Assembly: GCA_900095095.1 (NCBI GenBank) | Contig: FMBT01000534.1 | Span: 1-61,243 of the forward strand | Direction: 5' to 3' | Length of the DNA stretch: 61,243 nucleotides | Origin: Fragilariopsis cylindrus CCMP1102 | Lineage: Eukaryota > Bacillariophyta > Bacillariophyceae > Bacillariales > Bacillariaceae | In this document: piece by piece, positions 10,909 to 21,753 of the stretch | How the letters are laid out: each line of letters begins with the position of its first letter | Numbering within the stretch: the first letter of the stretch is position 1 | Notes under the pieces: model-generated | Databases searched by the model: none | Told to the model about the DNA's origin: nothing | Seen by the model: only the letters and a program-made list of their open reading frames with translations | Position numbers and translations under genes: made by a program

Positions 10909-12671
10909 ATGATTCCTAAAATTGTAAACAATGTTTTCGAACGGACATTAAATTCTGTATCATTGAATACTACTGTCGAACGAGCCTTATCGTCATCGTC
11001 ATCGTCATCATCCTACTCTATCGTCGACGACGATAATTCTTCTAACAGTAATTGCGGGATTATTATTGGCAACAACAAAAATAACAAAGCAATGACTACA
11101 ACGGCTGCTGTAATGGCATGCTCACCTGCTATGACTACTACTACTACTACTAATGGTGGTACTAGTAATATTAATAGTCGTTCAGTACAATCATTACAAT
11201 CCAAATTATTAGCAGCACGTAAACTTAGTAGTAGTAGTAGTGGTGGACAAATTGCCATAAATAAATGTAATGATATTATTGTTGTACCGGTACTCGGTCC
11301 AGATGGATATCCATTATGTCAATATCGGAAAGGTTTCTTGATTCATTTAAAATTAAGAAGTATAATTACAAGTGTAAGTTAAAGTTTTTTTTTTCAATTT
11401 AAGTTTCATTTTATAATGAGAATAAGAATACATACGTACGATACACATGATCATTATTTTGTCAAACATATATATGTATATATCTCACCACCCACTATTT
11501 AACTTTCTTTTCCTTTTTTTTCCTCTCTTTTCTATTAACAATAAACACAGACATTACGTATAATGACACAACAGTCCACAATTTTATTAGCAAATTTTAT
11601 GTCAGAACAATTAGAACATGATATGAAACGTAATATATTAGTGAATGATGGTGAATTAACACAAATGGAAGCGGATTTACAAGCAGAAGAATGGGAAACG
11701 GTATGTATCTAGTACTAGTATACGAAAAAGAAATTGTTTGTTGGTGTTGATTACTGCTCTTTGTCTTGTTTTGTTGATTGATTGTTTTGTTTTTGTTGAT
11801 TGTTGCACACGCTACGCTAGCAAGATTTCAAATCAAAATCGGATCGGATCCGTCCAGATGATGTCTTTTCCTCACAGTATCTCACTTTACCTTGTGTTCT
11901 ATTCATTTATCTCACTTTCTTTCTTGACAATCGACCCTGTCCCACGACGCAACAACAAAACAACAGGTTGAATGGAATAAACGTTGGAAATTATTACCAA
12001 TGAAATTTGTAACTGCATTCACAAAATATCATGCTGTAACAATCATACTTAGATTCTATGAATATATTGCTGATAAATTGGTATTGCGTGGTGATTTACA
12101 ATTAATGGACAACATAACAATGGATCCATTTCAAATGTCAAAACGTATATCATTAAAGATTGAGTCTAAGCCGAATTGTACAGAAACTGTTCGTGATTAT
12201 CCAATATATGTTGGTACAACTATGACATCCACAACATTTTATGCAAATCTATTATCATTTTGTGCTGATTATAGTTTACATCAAGGATTATTATGTTACG
12301 GATATTATAAGTATTATAATTATCAACGTACAAAACGTCTTGATATTGCAACAAGTGATCTGGATTCATTTGGTGACAGTAATAGTAATTTTACCAGTAA
12401 TATAACAGAAGATGATAAGATATTAGCAAAAGATTTAGGAATGAAATCCAGTAAATTACTATCCAATCGTGGACTTGGTTTAATTTGTAATGCAATAGGT
12501 GGTGGTATTGGTAGTATAATTTGGCCGGGATGGGGTACCATTATTTTTTCCTCATTAGGTGATAGTGTTTCTGGTATGGTACTGGATGATGGTTATAATA
12601 AGACATTACAAACACTTCAAGAGAAACAACGTAAAGAAGAACAAGATGATATGAATCATCAAAGTCAGTAA
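10909..12671 (+). CDS. Hypothetical protein, three exons, 439 aa
   Basis: Exons 10909-11373, 11551-11700 and 11967-12671 join in phase 0 with donors GTAAGTTAA and GTATGTATC and acceptors CACAG and CAACAG. Exon 1 encodes a Ser/Asn/Thr-rich region followed by DIIVVPVLGPDGYPLCQYRK. Exons 2-3 are well-ordered: TLRIMTQQSTILLANF, a helix ending EAEEWETVEWNKRWKLLP, then a long helical part. Near residues about 375-415 there is a Gly-rich hydrophobic stretch (GLGLICNAIGGGIGSIIWPGW, GTIIFSSLGDSVSGM) that may be a membrane hairpin. The tail is Gln/Lys/Glu-rich. I do not recognise the family. The exon 2 and 3 codon use and splice fit support a real gene. Confidence 0.7.
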
Positions 12672-13989
12672 TACATAAATAAATAACAAATTGAGTGTGA
12701 AATGAGTGTGAAGTATGTGTGTTAAAGGTGAAATAAGTGTTGATTATATTTGAGAGAGACCATTCGTCGGATTGATTTGATGTGAAACGATGTAATACTG
12801 TACTACACTTTTATTTATGGAAAAGAGAGAAAAAAATAAAATTAAATAAATGCATGCATGAATCTATTGCATATCAATTAATTAAATAAATAAGTCTACT
12901 ATATAATAGATGTAACGGAAAATAAAGAAATTTTGCAGAAATATCCAACCCATAGTCGATTCATTCCTTCTCCCCATCCCATCGACATCACTACCTATAC
13001 TGACTGTACTATACTACAGTACGCAGCTAGCCAGTAGCCTGCTTAAACAGTCAAACGATATATCTTGTACATTTTGATATTCTTCTAGCTAGAATTTATA
13101 CATACCTTGACCTGTATTTTTGGATATAGAACATATAAGTTTGGTTGTCTCAATAGAACGACGTTTGTTGCTGAAACTCGGATCTTGAGTACGTACGAGC
13201 GGAATTATGGGAAAATGATTGAACGAGCAAAGATCATAATATGCAGAAAATAATAAACTACTTTTAAGTACACTAGAGACTACTGTGCAATTTTAGAAAC
13301 ATGAGATGGCACGCGGGTCTCAACTGCTTCGAGTGAGTGAGTGAGTGAGTGAGTGATTGAGTGAAGTTTCATCGTACGACTGTAGTGTAGCGCTGCGCGT
13401 GAAGGTGCATATCGCTTGAGAAGTCGGCGAAACGAAAGACAGTGCTGACCATCATAATTCCCTCCTCTCACAAATAGAAGATTTAATAAACAGAAAAACA
13501 AATTAACCATTATATCAATCAATAATGCTCACAATATATAGAAAAAAACGAAACAATGAAACAGATCAAACCACAAAACACGTAGCTTCGCCAATCACAT
13601 ACAAGGCTTTGATCCCGAGACATATTAAACCATAAGAATCATATACAAAGTTGTAACTACTTCCTCTGATCCAAGAATTGGAATTTGTTTTGCATGTATG
13701 TGATGTATTCATAGAACTCTTTGCGTTATTTCATACTTTATTCTACCATATAGCCCGCTAGAATATAACTGTGTATGTATCCTTATGTGTGTGTGTCTGT
13801 GTGTTTAAGTTCTGTTCTGTTCTGTATTGTCTTGCATTTCTGGTAATCATCGTTCGTCATCTTCATCTTCATCGTCATCGTCATCTTTCTTCTACTTCTA
13901 CTTCTTCCTCTTTCTATTTTTGTTTGATAATTAGTCTACTTATATTCGTTTAACATCCATCTTCTTTCTCTCTTTCTTTCTTGTGTTTT
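12672..13989. other. Long intergenic region without a gene
   Basis: Holds a GAGT tandem run near 13328-13360, a (GT)n tract near 13786-13802, CATCTTCATCGTCATC repeats near 13858-13890 and TACTGTA-type palindromes near 12794-12808 and 13011-13024. The short open frames have no coherent composition. Confidence 0.5.
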
Positions 13990-16442
13990 TCAATTTGCAT
14001 TAACGTCACTACAGTTAATTATCATAATCGTTTTATCATTATCAAGCTTTTCATTGGTATCATATTCCTTTCTTACTATATTATTCATATTTGGTGGACC
14101 ATTTGCAATAACATCTTTTTGTACATTACGACATTGATTATTCTTGACGTTTACATTAGTTGCTGATGTTACCAAAATATTTGGGATTGGACAATTTGAT
14201 ATTGTATTTTGTCTTATCATTATATTATTATGTCCTGCTGTAGAGGATGCTAATGTAGTATTATCACTACCAAATGAATATATACCAATACCATAGGAGG
14301 AACAATTACAGATTAAATTATCTTGTATTTTTATATTATTCGAATTCCCTGATTCTAACCACCAATAACCAGGTGCAATACGTATACTTTCACCAACACA
14401 ATTCATCATCGTATTATATGATATAATACCATTCGATGATTTTACAATTATACCCCGTGATCGTGTATATCCAAATTCATTACTAATAATTTTAAAATTG
14501 TTACCACATTTATTTGTGGATGCTATCACTGATCCAATACATAATAATGATGTGCCAAACTTGCCTTCATTACTACTATTGATTTCAATTGTGATTCTAT
14601 ATGCAGTTCGTAATGAACCACCTTTATTTGTTTTAAGATCATTGGATAATTTTTGTGTTAGTAAAAAAATCTTTTCGTCATCACTTATTTCCGGACATTC
14701 CTCATCAAGACAAACACTTGTAACTACAGGATCGTTAATACTCAAGTCTTCACCATTGTATGTCATTATTTCTACAGAATCATTAATCTCAATATTAATC
14801 TTTGCATAATTATTGCTACTACTACTACCATCATCTTTATTCCTTGATAATACACGAAGTTCCACAACAATAACACTCTTACTCTTATTATCTACATCGG
14901 AGGATAACGATGTACGTGTACGTGTAGGAATAGTAGTATTATCAGTAGTAGTAGTAGTATTAACAATGACTTTTGCTTTTGTTATTATATGATACTCACC
15001 ATGTATATTAATACCATCATCGCCCATATATTTAGCAATACAATCAATAATAGTTGGTCCCTTTCTGGCACAACTACTATGAAATGCATCTGCATTTAAT
15101 GATCTCATTCTTGGTACTATAGGCAATAAGGATGATTGTCGAGGTCGAGGTTGAGATCGACGACGATCTATAATACATCTTATATACGATGTGGAAGAAC
15201 TATTCTTTTCATAAAAACCATAATTATTCGAGGAATATAGTGTAATATCTTCAAATTTAATATTATTACATCCCATGCAACAAATCGCATGTGGTAATGT
15301 AGTACCATTACTACTTGGTGCATAGGTACAACCAATCACAATAATATCACCAATTTGTGGTTCTGATACTTCTGATTGCAGATTACTACCGGTAGTTGAA
15401 TAGCGTTCAGGAATTGTTACAGTAAATCGACTAGGTGATTTGGAATCTTTTTGAATTTTTGTACCAAAATAACTACCATATCGTAATGTACCTGATATTA
15501 TATTATATATTATATTATAGTGTGATTGAGATAGAGAATTGAAGTGAAGTGAAGTGAAGCGAAATGAAGTGGAGTGATGTAAGTTCAAATCAAATCAGGT
15601 TGTTTTTTAATTTTGATTTTTTTCTATAAAGACAAAAGGAATGTACGGTACGGATCAATTGTTGTATACGGTAGTGTTGTAGGAAAAAGGGGGGAGAGGA
15701 ATGAATAAATGAACGAACGAGACCGAAATGAAGACAAGAACAAGTCAAATCAAATCAAATCAAATCAAGTCAAATCAAATCAAATCAAATCAAGAGAGAA
15801 CGAAACGAACGAACGAACGAACGAACGAACGAAAGAAGAAAAAACAAATCGAATCGAATCGAATCGAATCTAAATCGAATCTAGAGTCAAATAATACTTA
15901 CCATTGAATTGATATATTTCGTACTTATAATTATCAACATAATGATTGGATGATATATATCCTTGACCACATGATAATTCAATTTCATGATTTAATTTTA
16001 ACCATGGTTTATCACTATCACCGAAACCAACAATATATCCTTGTGTATATGGTAATGGATTATAATCTATTATGAAACCTTTAATTGTAACATCAATACA
16101 ATTTAATAAGGTAATTGCACGTGTTGTTTCTGTACATATTAGTTCAATACTACTACTAGGATCGTGTTCGCCGCCATAATTAGCTGCTGTAGCTGTAGTA
16201 ATAGTAACACCATTCAATCCCTTCAATAGTAAATGATGTTTATTTCTGGGTGTGATACGATACTTTAATTGTACACCTGTTTGATGATTTATTGGTGGTA
16301 ATGGAATAATTATATCTTTCTTACCAGAAGCAAGTTCATTATCAATATATCCTTGTAAATCAAAATCAATCATAGTTATTATTGATGGAGCTGGTATAGG
16401 TGGTAGTGATCTCGGTCTCGGTTGAGGTTGCGGTGTTGTCAT
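13990..16442 (-). CDS. Right-handed parallel beta-helix protein, glycosidase-like, two exons, 680 aa
   Basis: On the minus strand exon 1 (16442-15902) ends at donor GTAAGTATT and exon 2 (15491-13990) begins after acceptor ATATCAG; the split codon gives Gly. Repeated short strands with Asn ladders are typical of PbH1 repeats: NVTITTATAANYGG-like turns, LNCIDVTIKGFIID, CMGCNNIKFEDITLYSSNNYG, NNFKIISNEFGYTRSRGIIV, NNIMIRQNTISNCPIPNILV. The centre has LNADAFHSSCARKGPTIIDC followed by YMGDDGINIHGEY, which resembles the active-site region of GH110/GH28-type beta-helix glycosidases (adjacent Asp pair). A variable acidic insertion follows. No signal peptide is visible at the chosen ATG; an upstream exon could supply one (an AG acceptor-like site lies just before the start). 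Substrate unknown. Confidence 0.7.
15536..15880. repeat. Cluster of tetra- and pentanucleotide repeats in intron
   Basis: Within the intron of the beta-helix gene: GAAGT near 15540-15556, CAAAT/CAAGT near 15746-15795, GAAC near 15806-15832 and AATCG near 15848-15878. Confidence 0.85.
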
Positions 16443-17595
16443 CGTATGTCGTTGGTGCCCCTACAGCTGCAGCTGTCGTCGTTAATGATGTCGGTATATA
16501 CCGGTGGTAGCTAGTATCGGCAATCAATGGAGGAGGAAGATAGGAAGAGGTAACTTTGATATCCTGCAAAGATGACAGCCAACTTCCAACTTGTTCTGGC
16601 TACAAATCTCTATTAATCCATTCACACGAGACGAAAAAAGAAAGTTGTTGTGTCAACAAAAGATACGGAATTGAATGAATGAATCAAAGAATCAATCACA
16701 AATGATTTGAATCACGATTTAATTGTTGTATCCTGACGAGAATTTATCGAATCAATCGAATCACGAATGAAATAATATACTACAGTATATTCAGTGAAAG
16801 CTACGGTATGTGACTTACATATATTATATATAAATCCTCTATGCATGAATACTATGTATTGGAGTTGATTTCGTCGCAAACATGATTTTCCATCTTACAA
16901 TCCTCCCAAAAACAAATGAGCGTTCACTATAAAACGGAAAACTGCATTAAAAAAGACAAAATTTGGTCTTTATGTCGAAACTGCTCAAAGAACACAAAAG
17001 AAGTTTATCATTTAGCTCGACTCGAGTCATCAGAGAATAAAAAAAGAGCCTGTTGTTTGCAATAGTAGTTCAGATGGTACACGTGAACAACACGTAGTAT
17101 GTCGTGTAGTAATGATCGTGAAATTGATACGTACAAGAAAGGTTACTGCAACGTATATACAAAATATAAGTATAAAAACCAACACCGACATCAAAATCAT
17201 CATCATCACCATCATCACTAGCAACAAATACTAGTAGTAATATTACTTCGAATGCTAAAGCTGCTGGAGAAACGACACAAGCATTGTCATTGTCCACCTT
17301 ATCAAACAGTATAAAATACTCGTCCTCTTGTCATACTGGTTTTGATGGTTGTACTGGTACAACAAATAATGGTATGGTTTTGTAACTAGCTACATGACGT
17401 GTTAAGTAGGAAACGTAAATAAGTATCATAGAGTTGATAGTGACCAGTACTGTAGTGACATTTAGTTAACTTAGTTTAATTTAAACCATTGCTTTATCAT
17501 GTGATAGTTGTATTGGCTAGTTTGGTAGGTGGTGGTATGCACTTCACATCAAAATAAGTGGCAGTTGATCTGTTGATATCCTACAGAATAGTTTC

Positions 17596-17634
<39 letters not shown>

Positions 17635-17677
17635 AAAGTACGGACCATTCGTCCTACTTTTAGTTTTATCTCTACCA
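16443..17677. other. Intergenic with degraded coding-like repeat copy
   Basis: A segment at about 16909-17110 is a diverged partner of sequence at about 18380-18415 and 19262-19370. Its translation contains FGLYVETAQRTQ and SDGTREQHV with a stop between them. Near 17241-17385 another open stretch reads NITSNAKAAGETTQALSLS and ends in TAA. These look like gene remnants. A (GA)n run of about 32 bases sits at 17598-17630. Confidence 0.45.
16909..17110 (+). repeat. Dispersed degenerate repeat, copy 1
   Basis: Starts near the AACAAATGAG segment, includes TTTGGTCTTTATGTCGAA (about 16961-16979) and continues to CAGATGGTACACGTGAACAA (about 17072-17092). The same blocks recur, diverged and separated, at 18380-18415 and 19262-19370. 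This suggests a decayed multicopy gene or element. Confidence 0.6.
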
Positions 17678-18091
17678 CTAGTATCTACTACAATTTCCAA
17701 TAAACCAAGCATAACGTTCGTCATTGTAGTATACATTAAGGCGCTCCCAACTGTCGCATTCCTGGTACTGCATTCTTTTCCTTACTACCTCTGCATCCTC
17801 ACGGGAATAATACGACCGTTTTTGATCATCATAATTGTTGTGACGAAAGTGGTATTCTTCACGTTGATGATATTGTGTTCTGGCTTTTACTTCCTGTGGA
17901 TCATGATTGTTGTGACGATTGCGGTATTCTTCACGTTGATGATATGTTGTTCCAGTTTCTACTTCGTTTGGAATCAGCCACCATTTGGTCAATTTATATG
18001 CACATGTCCCAACGAATGCCAACACTTTATATACATATTTCCCAGCAGCATGAGCCAACATAGTCGAAACGTAATCTATCTTCCGAATCAT
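17678..18091 (-). CDS. Possible small protein with YHQREEY repeat, 137 aa
   Basis: An open frame on the minus strand with an internal duplication: YHQREEYRNRHNNHD and YHQREEYHFRHNNYD, about 25 residues apart, mirrored at the DNA level. Residues about 10-38 are hydrophobic (MLAHAAGKYVYKVLAFVGTC). The overlapping plus-strand frame is less protein-like. No family known, and there is no independent support for expression. Confidence 0.3.
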   Translation of the reverse strand: MIRKIDYVSTMLAHAAGKYVYKVLAFVGTCAYKLTKWWLIPNEVETGTTYHQREEYRNRHNNHDPQEVKARTQYHQREEYHFRHNNYDDQKRSYYSREDAEVVRKRMQYQECDSWERLNVYYNDERYAWFIGNCSRY

Positions 18092-18871
18092 ACTAGCAAA
18101 CTATTTTGAGGTTAAAGGTATCTTATGTCAACATTGTGTACTCGAGTCTTTGCTTTGCTTTCGCCTAGAAGCATAAACAATGAGTATTTGAGTAGAAACA
18201 TATATTTTTACTGTTAGATTGACAAATTGATTGCATCGGCCTGGCTTGCGGGATGATTATCATCTGTACGGTAGGTCGTACGCATTGATCAGTTACATTG
18301 TACTGTACTATTACATATTACGAATGGTTGATCTAGATAAATGATTGGCTCATTTTTCATCTCAGAAAAATTTCAAAAGTGGTTCAGATGGTGCACGTGA
18401 ACAACACGTACGCCGTGTAGTCGTATCTTTCCTTCTCCTAGGCTTAGTGATGGAATCTTGACGTCGCACTTTCTGCGCAAGATAGCACTCTGGTCATTTA
18501 TCATCGGTACAGATACCGTAGATTGAATGATTCATTCGATTCGATTCGATTCGATTCGATTCCCTCCTTCTTCTGACCTCTACCATACGCCGGCCATCGT
18601 TATTAGTGAAAGCAAGTACACTGCAAGTTAGACAAGGAGAGCTTCAACGATGTGTGAATCGAATCGATTAGTTTTTCCACTCAACGTCAGACGGTCGCTT
18701 CAGACTATATGACCGGCCTGATTTTTTGGTCTAGCATTTCTGAGGGACCAGTTCAACTTTTAGGGATTTAAAATTCAGTCATGTTTTGTACGTAAAATAG
18801 AATGCGTTGTAGTGGAATAACTATCATGTGATATGATTAAATATCATCGCTCTAGTTCTGTGCGTTTTAAG
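18092..18871. other. Intergenic with repeat fragments
   Basis: Contains the SDGAREQHV-type fragment of the dispersed repeat near 18380-18415 and an ATTCG tandem run near 18535-18560. No intact gene. Confidence 0.45.
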
Positions 18872-19031
18872 TACATTAGGTGGTGGATTTCGTACAATAA
18901 AAGTTGGTAAATCCGATATGATTGTGAGTGTACCAACTGAATTAGACAATGATCATATGGAAATTATGACATTAGCAGCAGCACATGAAAATAGTGGTGG
19001 TGGAGATATAGTGGCGTTTGACTTCTATTAA
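18872..19031 (+). pseudogene. Orphan exon of ESCRT-II subunit SNF8/VPS22
   Basis: After an AG acceptor-like site at 18870-18871 the frame reads TLGGGFRTIKVGKSDMIVSV and then PTELDNDHMEIMTLAAAHE. This corresponds to the first winged-helix region of SNF8 (human form has LGTGF, then SVPAELNMDHTVVLQLA). The match is long enough to be confident about the family. No other SNF8 exon is visible within several kilobases, and the frame ends at a TAA inside a hairpin just downstream, so this is a stray fragment of a gene that is presumably intact elsewhere. Confidence 0.6.
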
Positions 19032-19053
19032 ATAAGAAGTCAAAGTAGAAATC
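19012..19053. repeat. Inverted repeat (hairpin)
   Basis: TTTGACTTCT (19017-19026) pairs perfectly with AGAAGTCAAA (19035-19044) around an 8-base loop, and the outer TGGCGT (19012-19017) is matched by ACGCCA (about 19057-19062) beyond a bulge. It starts where similarity to SNF8 ends. Confidence 0.6.
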
Positions 19054-19261
19054 TGGACGCCATATGTAGTCGCGCGAAAATACCGTTGTTTCAAAAAAAA
19101 TACGTTGACCCGTCGACTAACATTATTCGATTAAATAATAATAGATATTCAGATTTATGGTGATGGCGCCTATATTTGTCACTTAAAGGTTAAAAATATC
19201 GAAAGAATAATGGTCGGGATTAGAAGTATTAAGTGTGATTGAAATGATATTTTTCCATCTC

Positions 19262-19370
19262 ATAGTCCTCCCCAAACAAAATGAGATTTGGTCTTTATGT
19301 CGAAGCTGCTCAAAGGAAACAGAGAAGTGTAGTATCATTTAGCTCGACTCATCAGAGAAGAATAGAAAAA
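19262..19370 (+). repeat. Dispersed degenerate repeat, copy 2
   Basis: Diverged copy of part of 16909-17040: shared TTTGGTCTTTATGTCGAA core, CTGCTCAAAG and ATCATTTAGCTCGACTC. Here the frame is open longer (FGLYVEAAQRKQRSVVSF) than in copy 1, where a stop interrupts it. Confidence 0.6.
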
Positions 19371-19540
19371 GCTGCTCGAGCCGTGGTCCCGTGTAATCCA
19401 AAAAATTCAACTCCGGATACAACTATACGGTAGTTTTATATGCCTTTACAACAATTCTTTTGCATCATAAAAAGCATTCTCATCTTAATCGACTCGACTC
19501 GACTCAACAATACTGATAGATAGATAAATAAAAATCAATC

Positions 19541-19831
19541 ATGGGTTGTGGTCCATCACGACGTGCATCATCATTAGACAATTTAGATGATTCCCGACAT
19601 GTAATGCAACTTCGTGATATGAAATTTTTACAAAAAAAAGGACAATTTGATTCTGAGACAATGGCACCACCAGCATTTAAACCACGTGTTGAACATATAA
19701 TGTTAAAACCAAAAGCTATTAGTACAAATACAGATAAAGATATAGATAAAGATCCTGCTGTAGCAGCACTATCCTCAACGACAAAAACAATGGTTGATTA
19801 TGTTGATTCATCGGATAGTAAAGGCGAGTAG
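19541..19831 (+). CDS. Small N-myristoylated/palmitoylated hypothetical protein, 96 aa
   Basis: Begins MGCGPS: Gly2 with Ser6 fits the N-myristoyltransferase consensus and Cys3 is placed for palmitoylation, so the protein is expected at a membrane. The rest is hydrophilic and probably mostly disordered, with a Lys-rich middle (MKFLQKKGQFDSETM) and an acidic end. Single exon; the ATG follows an AT-rich leader. No family recognised. The strict lipidation signal makes it more credible than other short ORFs in this region. Confidence 0.55.
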   Translation: MGCGPSRRASSLDNLDDSRHVMQLRDMKFLQKKGQFDSETMAPPAFKPRVEHIMLKPKAISTNTDKDIDKDPAVAALSSTTKTMVDYVDSSDSKGE

Positions 19832-19967
19832 TCAGTCGGTGAGTAGCACAAGGCGGCGATGGATTCTTTCGTTCTCTTTTTTCCTTAATATAAAGGATGA
19901 AAACAATAGGGGAATTAAATATGATAAAGTTGGCGGAGAGCGAAACGACGATCAGATGGATGCTAGA

Positions 19968-20046
19968 TTAATAGATTGATAGATTGATAGATGGATAGAT
20001 GGATAGATGGATAGATGGATAGATGGATAGATGGATAGATGGATGG
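19968..20046. repeat. (GATA/GATG)n microsatellite
   Basis: Tandem ATAGATTGATAGATGG units, immediately 3' of the myristoylated-protein gene. Confidence 0.9.
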
Positions 20047-20178
20047 ATTTTTAAGTGAAACACAACACGACAAAATGATGGGCAATTTACAGTATAATAC
20101 ATTTTTGGAATTGTATTGTATTATATTTATTTTAATGAATGAACGGATAGGATGAAAAGAAAAGCACAGTTTTTTTTT

Positions 20179-20180
<2 letters not shown>

Positions 20181-20210
<30 letters not shown>
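20181..20210. repeat. (CA)n microsatellite
   Basis: About 30 bases of CA dinucleotide repeat. Confidence 0.9.
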
Positions 20211-20212
<2 letters not shown>

Positions 20213-20394
20213 GATAGAGACACTCGAAGAGAGAGAATAGTAAAAGTTCTACTGATAAACGAATATCAATTCCTTCAAGAATGAAACAGAATCATCCAGT
20301 CGTCTATTAGTAGTGGTAGTAGCAGTGGTAGTATTTCAAAGATATAGTATATTTTAGCATTAAAACAAATTAAATGAATAAAGAAACAATTTAG

Positions 20395-20817
20395 ATAGAA
20401 ATAAATGACTTATTAGCGATATATGGTAATACTACTATTACTACTAATTCCACTACTACTACTACTACTACTAGTAATATAGCACCTGATAAAGATATGG
20501 AATGTTTGTGGCGGAAGGTCGTTAAAGGTGACAACAGTGATAATGGTGACAATACAAAAACTAAAACAACAACAATAAAAGCAAAGCGTGCTAAACACAG
20601 ATACAAACCAACTTATACGAAACTTCAACAAAATCAATTACTGGTAATGTTGGATGAATTAATCAAAGAATTTTCTACTACTAGAAAAGACTTGGTTGTG
20701 ATCTTGGAATTCTATAGAGATGATATTGCGAATAATATGATGACAGTGGAAGAAGAAGTATTACCTAGCAATAATACCTTGCAATACTGTAGTAAGAACA
20801 AATACACTCAAAAATAA
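20395..20817 (+). CDS. Possible hypothetical protein or exon
   Basis: The frame is open from just after an in-frame TAG at 20392 (which doubles as an AG acceptor in TTTAG) to TAA at 20817; the first ATG is at 20497. The translation has a Thr run, then a basic region (TIKAKRAKHRYKPTYTKL) and a Leu-rich helix (NQLLVMLDELIKEFSTTRKD). It may be the final exon of a gene whose earlier exons I cannot place. No family recognised. Confidence 0.35.
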   Translation: MEINDLLAIYGNTTITTNSTTTTTTTSNIAPDKDMECLWRKVVKGDNSDNGDNTKTKTTTIKAKRAKHRYKPTYTKLQQNQLLVMLDELIKEFSTTRKDLVVILEFYRDDIANNMMTVEEEVLPSNNTLQYCSKNKYTQK

Positions 20818-21753
20818 CATTTCGGATATTATATGCATGCATGCATGTGCACAAGTAGTAAAATCCAGAATAAACTGATTTTTAAAATTGAAGTCAATAC
20901 CGTCCTCGGACTATAGTAAGAAAAACAAATCAATGTATTGTACAAGAATTACCATACGCTAGAAATGTTATATGAAGGTGTATTAGCTCAAAATATAAGG
21001 GATGGGTATACGATTACATCATTGGATTTCTAACTGTTGTTCCAGCGGATGTCATAGCAACTTTTTCTACTGCTACTGTTACTAACATAATCTACAGTAC
21101 AGTAGTAGTATTAGATTGCTACTTGTGTCCGTACAATACGTACAAATTCAAAGCTACAGTAACGAAAAGAGCAGATATTAATTGTATTCAAGAAGTTGCC
21201 TGTACTACAGTACCAATAGCAGCAAACCAATCTACGACTCACTCGATTCGATGTCGTTCGAAGTGGAAACGTCGTGCGTCACTGAGCGTAGGTACTATTA
21301 TAGACCTTACTTGACACCTAATTTTGCTGAGTGAGTCAGCAAAGTTTTATATGAGCATTTCATTAAGTGTGTACTTGAAGTAGTCGCGGGCCGGTTATCA
21401 CGAGATGTCACTACCATCTTGTACATGTCTTTCATTTTTGTACGTTGTATGCGTCATCGATTTTTATGCTTCCGACCGATGCATGCCCTTGATTGATCAT
21501 TGATATCGCCGATAGATTGTGCTTCAACACGTTCTTCACAACATTTTCAGAGAAGAAGTGAAGAGTATTTAAATTCGAATAAGTTATATATCGTTATTCT
21601 TAAACCGTCGTAAGCAAGACAAACAGCAAGCAGCGACGAAACAAACCACGGAAGAAGTTTGAAGCAACCGAAAACGAAAGGAAAGAAAGGAAAGAAAGAA
21701 ATAGCCCTTCATTCTTCTAGTTATCACTTGATGACAAGAATAATAATAATACA
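20818..21753. other. Intergenic, no gene seen
   Basis: Includes ATGCATGCATGCATG near 20833-20847 and TACTGTA-type palindromes near 21091-21110 and 21201-21214. Short frames lack coherent composition. Confidence 0.5.

Noticed and set aside
17558-18109. 183-codon hydrophobic plus-strand ORF
   Set aside because: It starts in a (GA)n run and is the shadow of the minus-strand frame with the YHQREEY repeat.
18380-19370. A transposon with terminal repeats
   Set aside because: Repeat blocks are reordered and diverged, with no transposase, target-site duplication or matching termini visible.
21123-21314. 63-codon plus-strand ORF
   Set aside because: It has no recognisable domain and overlaps palindromic TACTGTA repeats; composition is not convincing.
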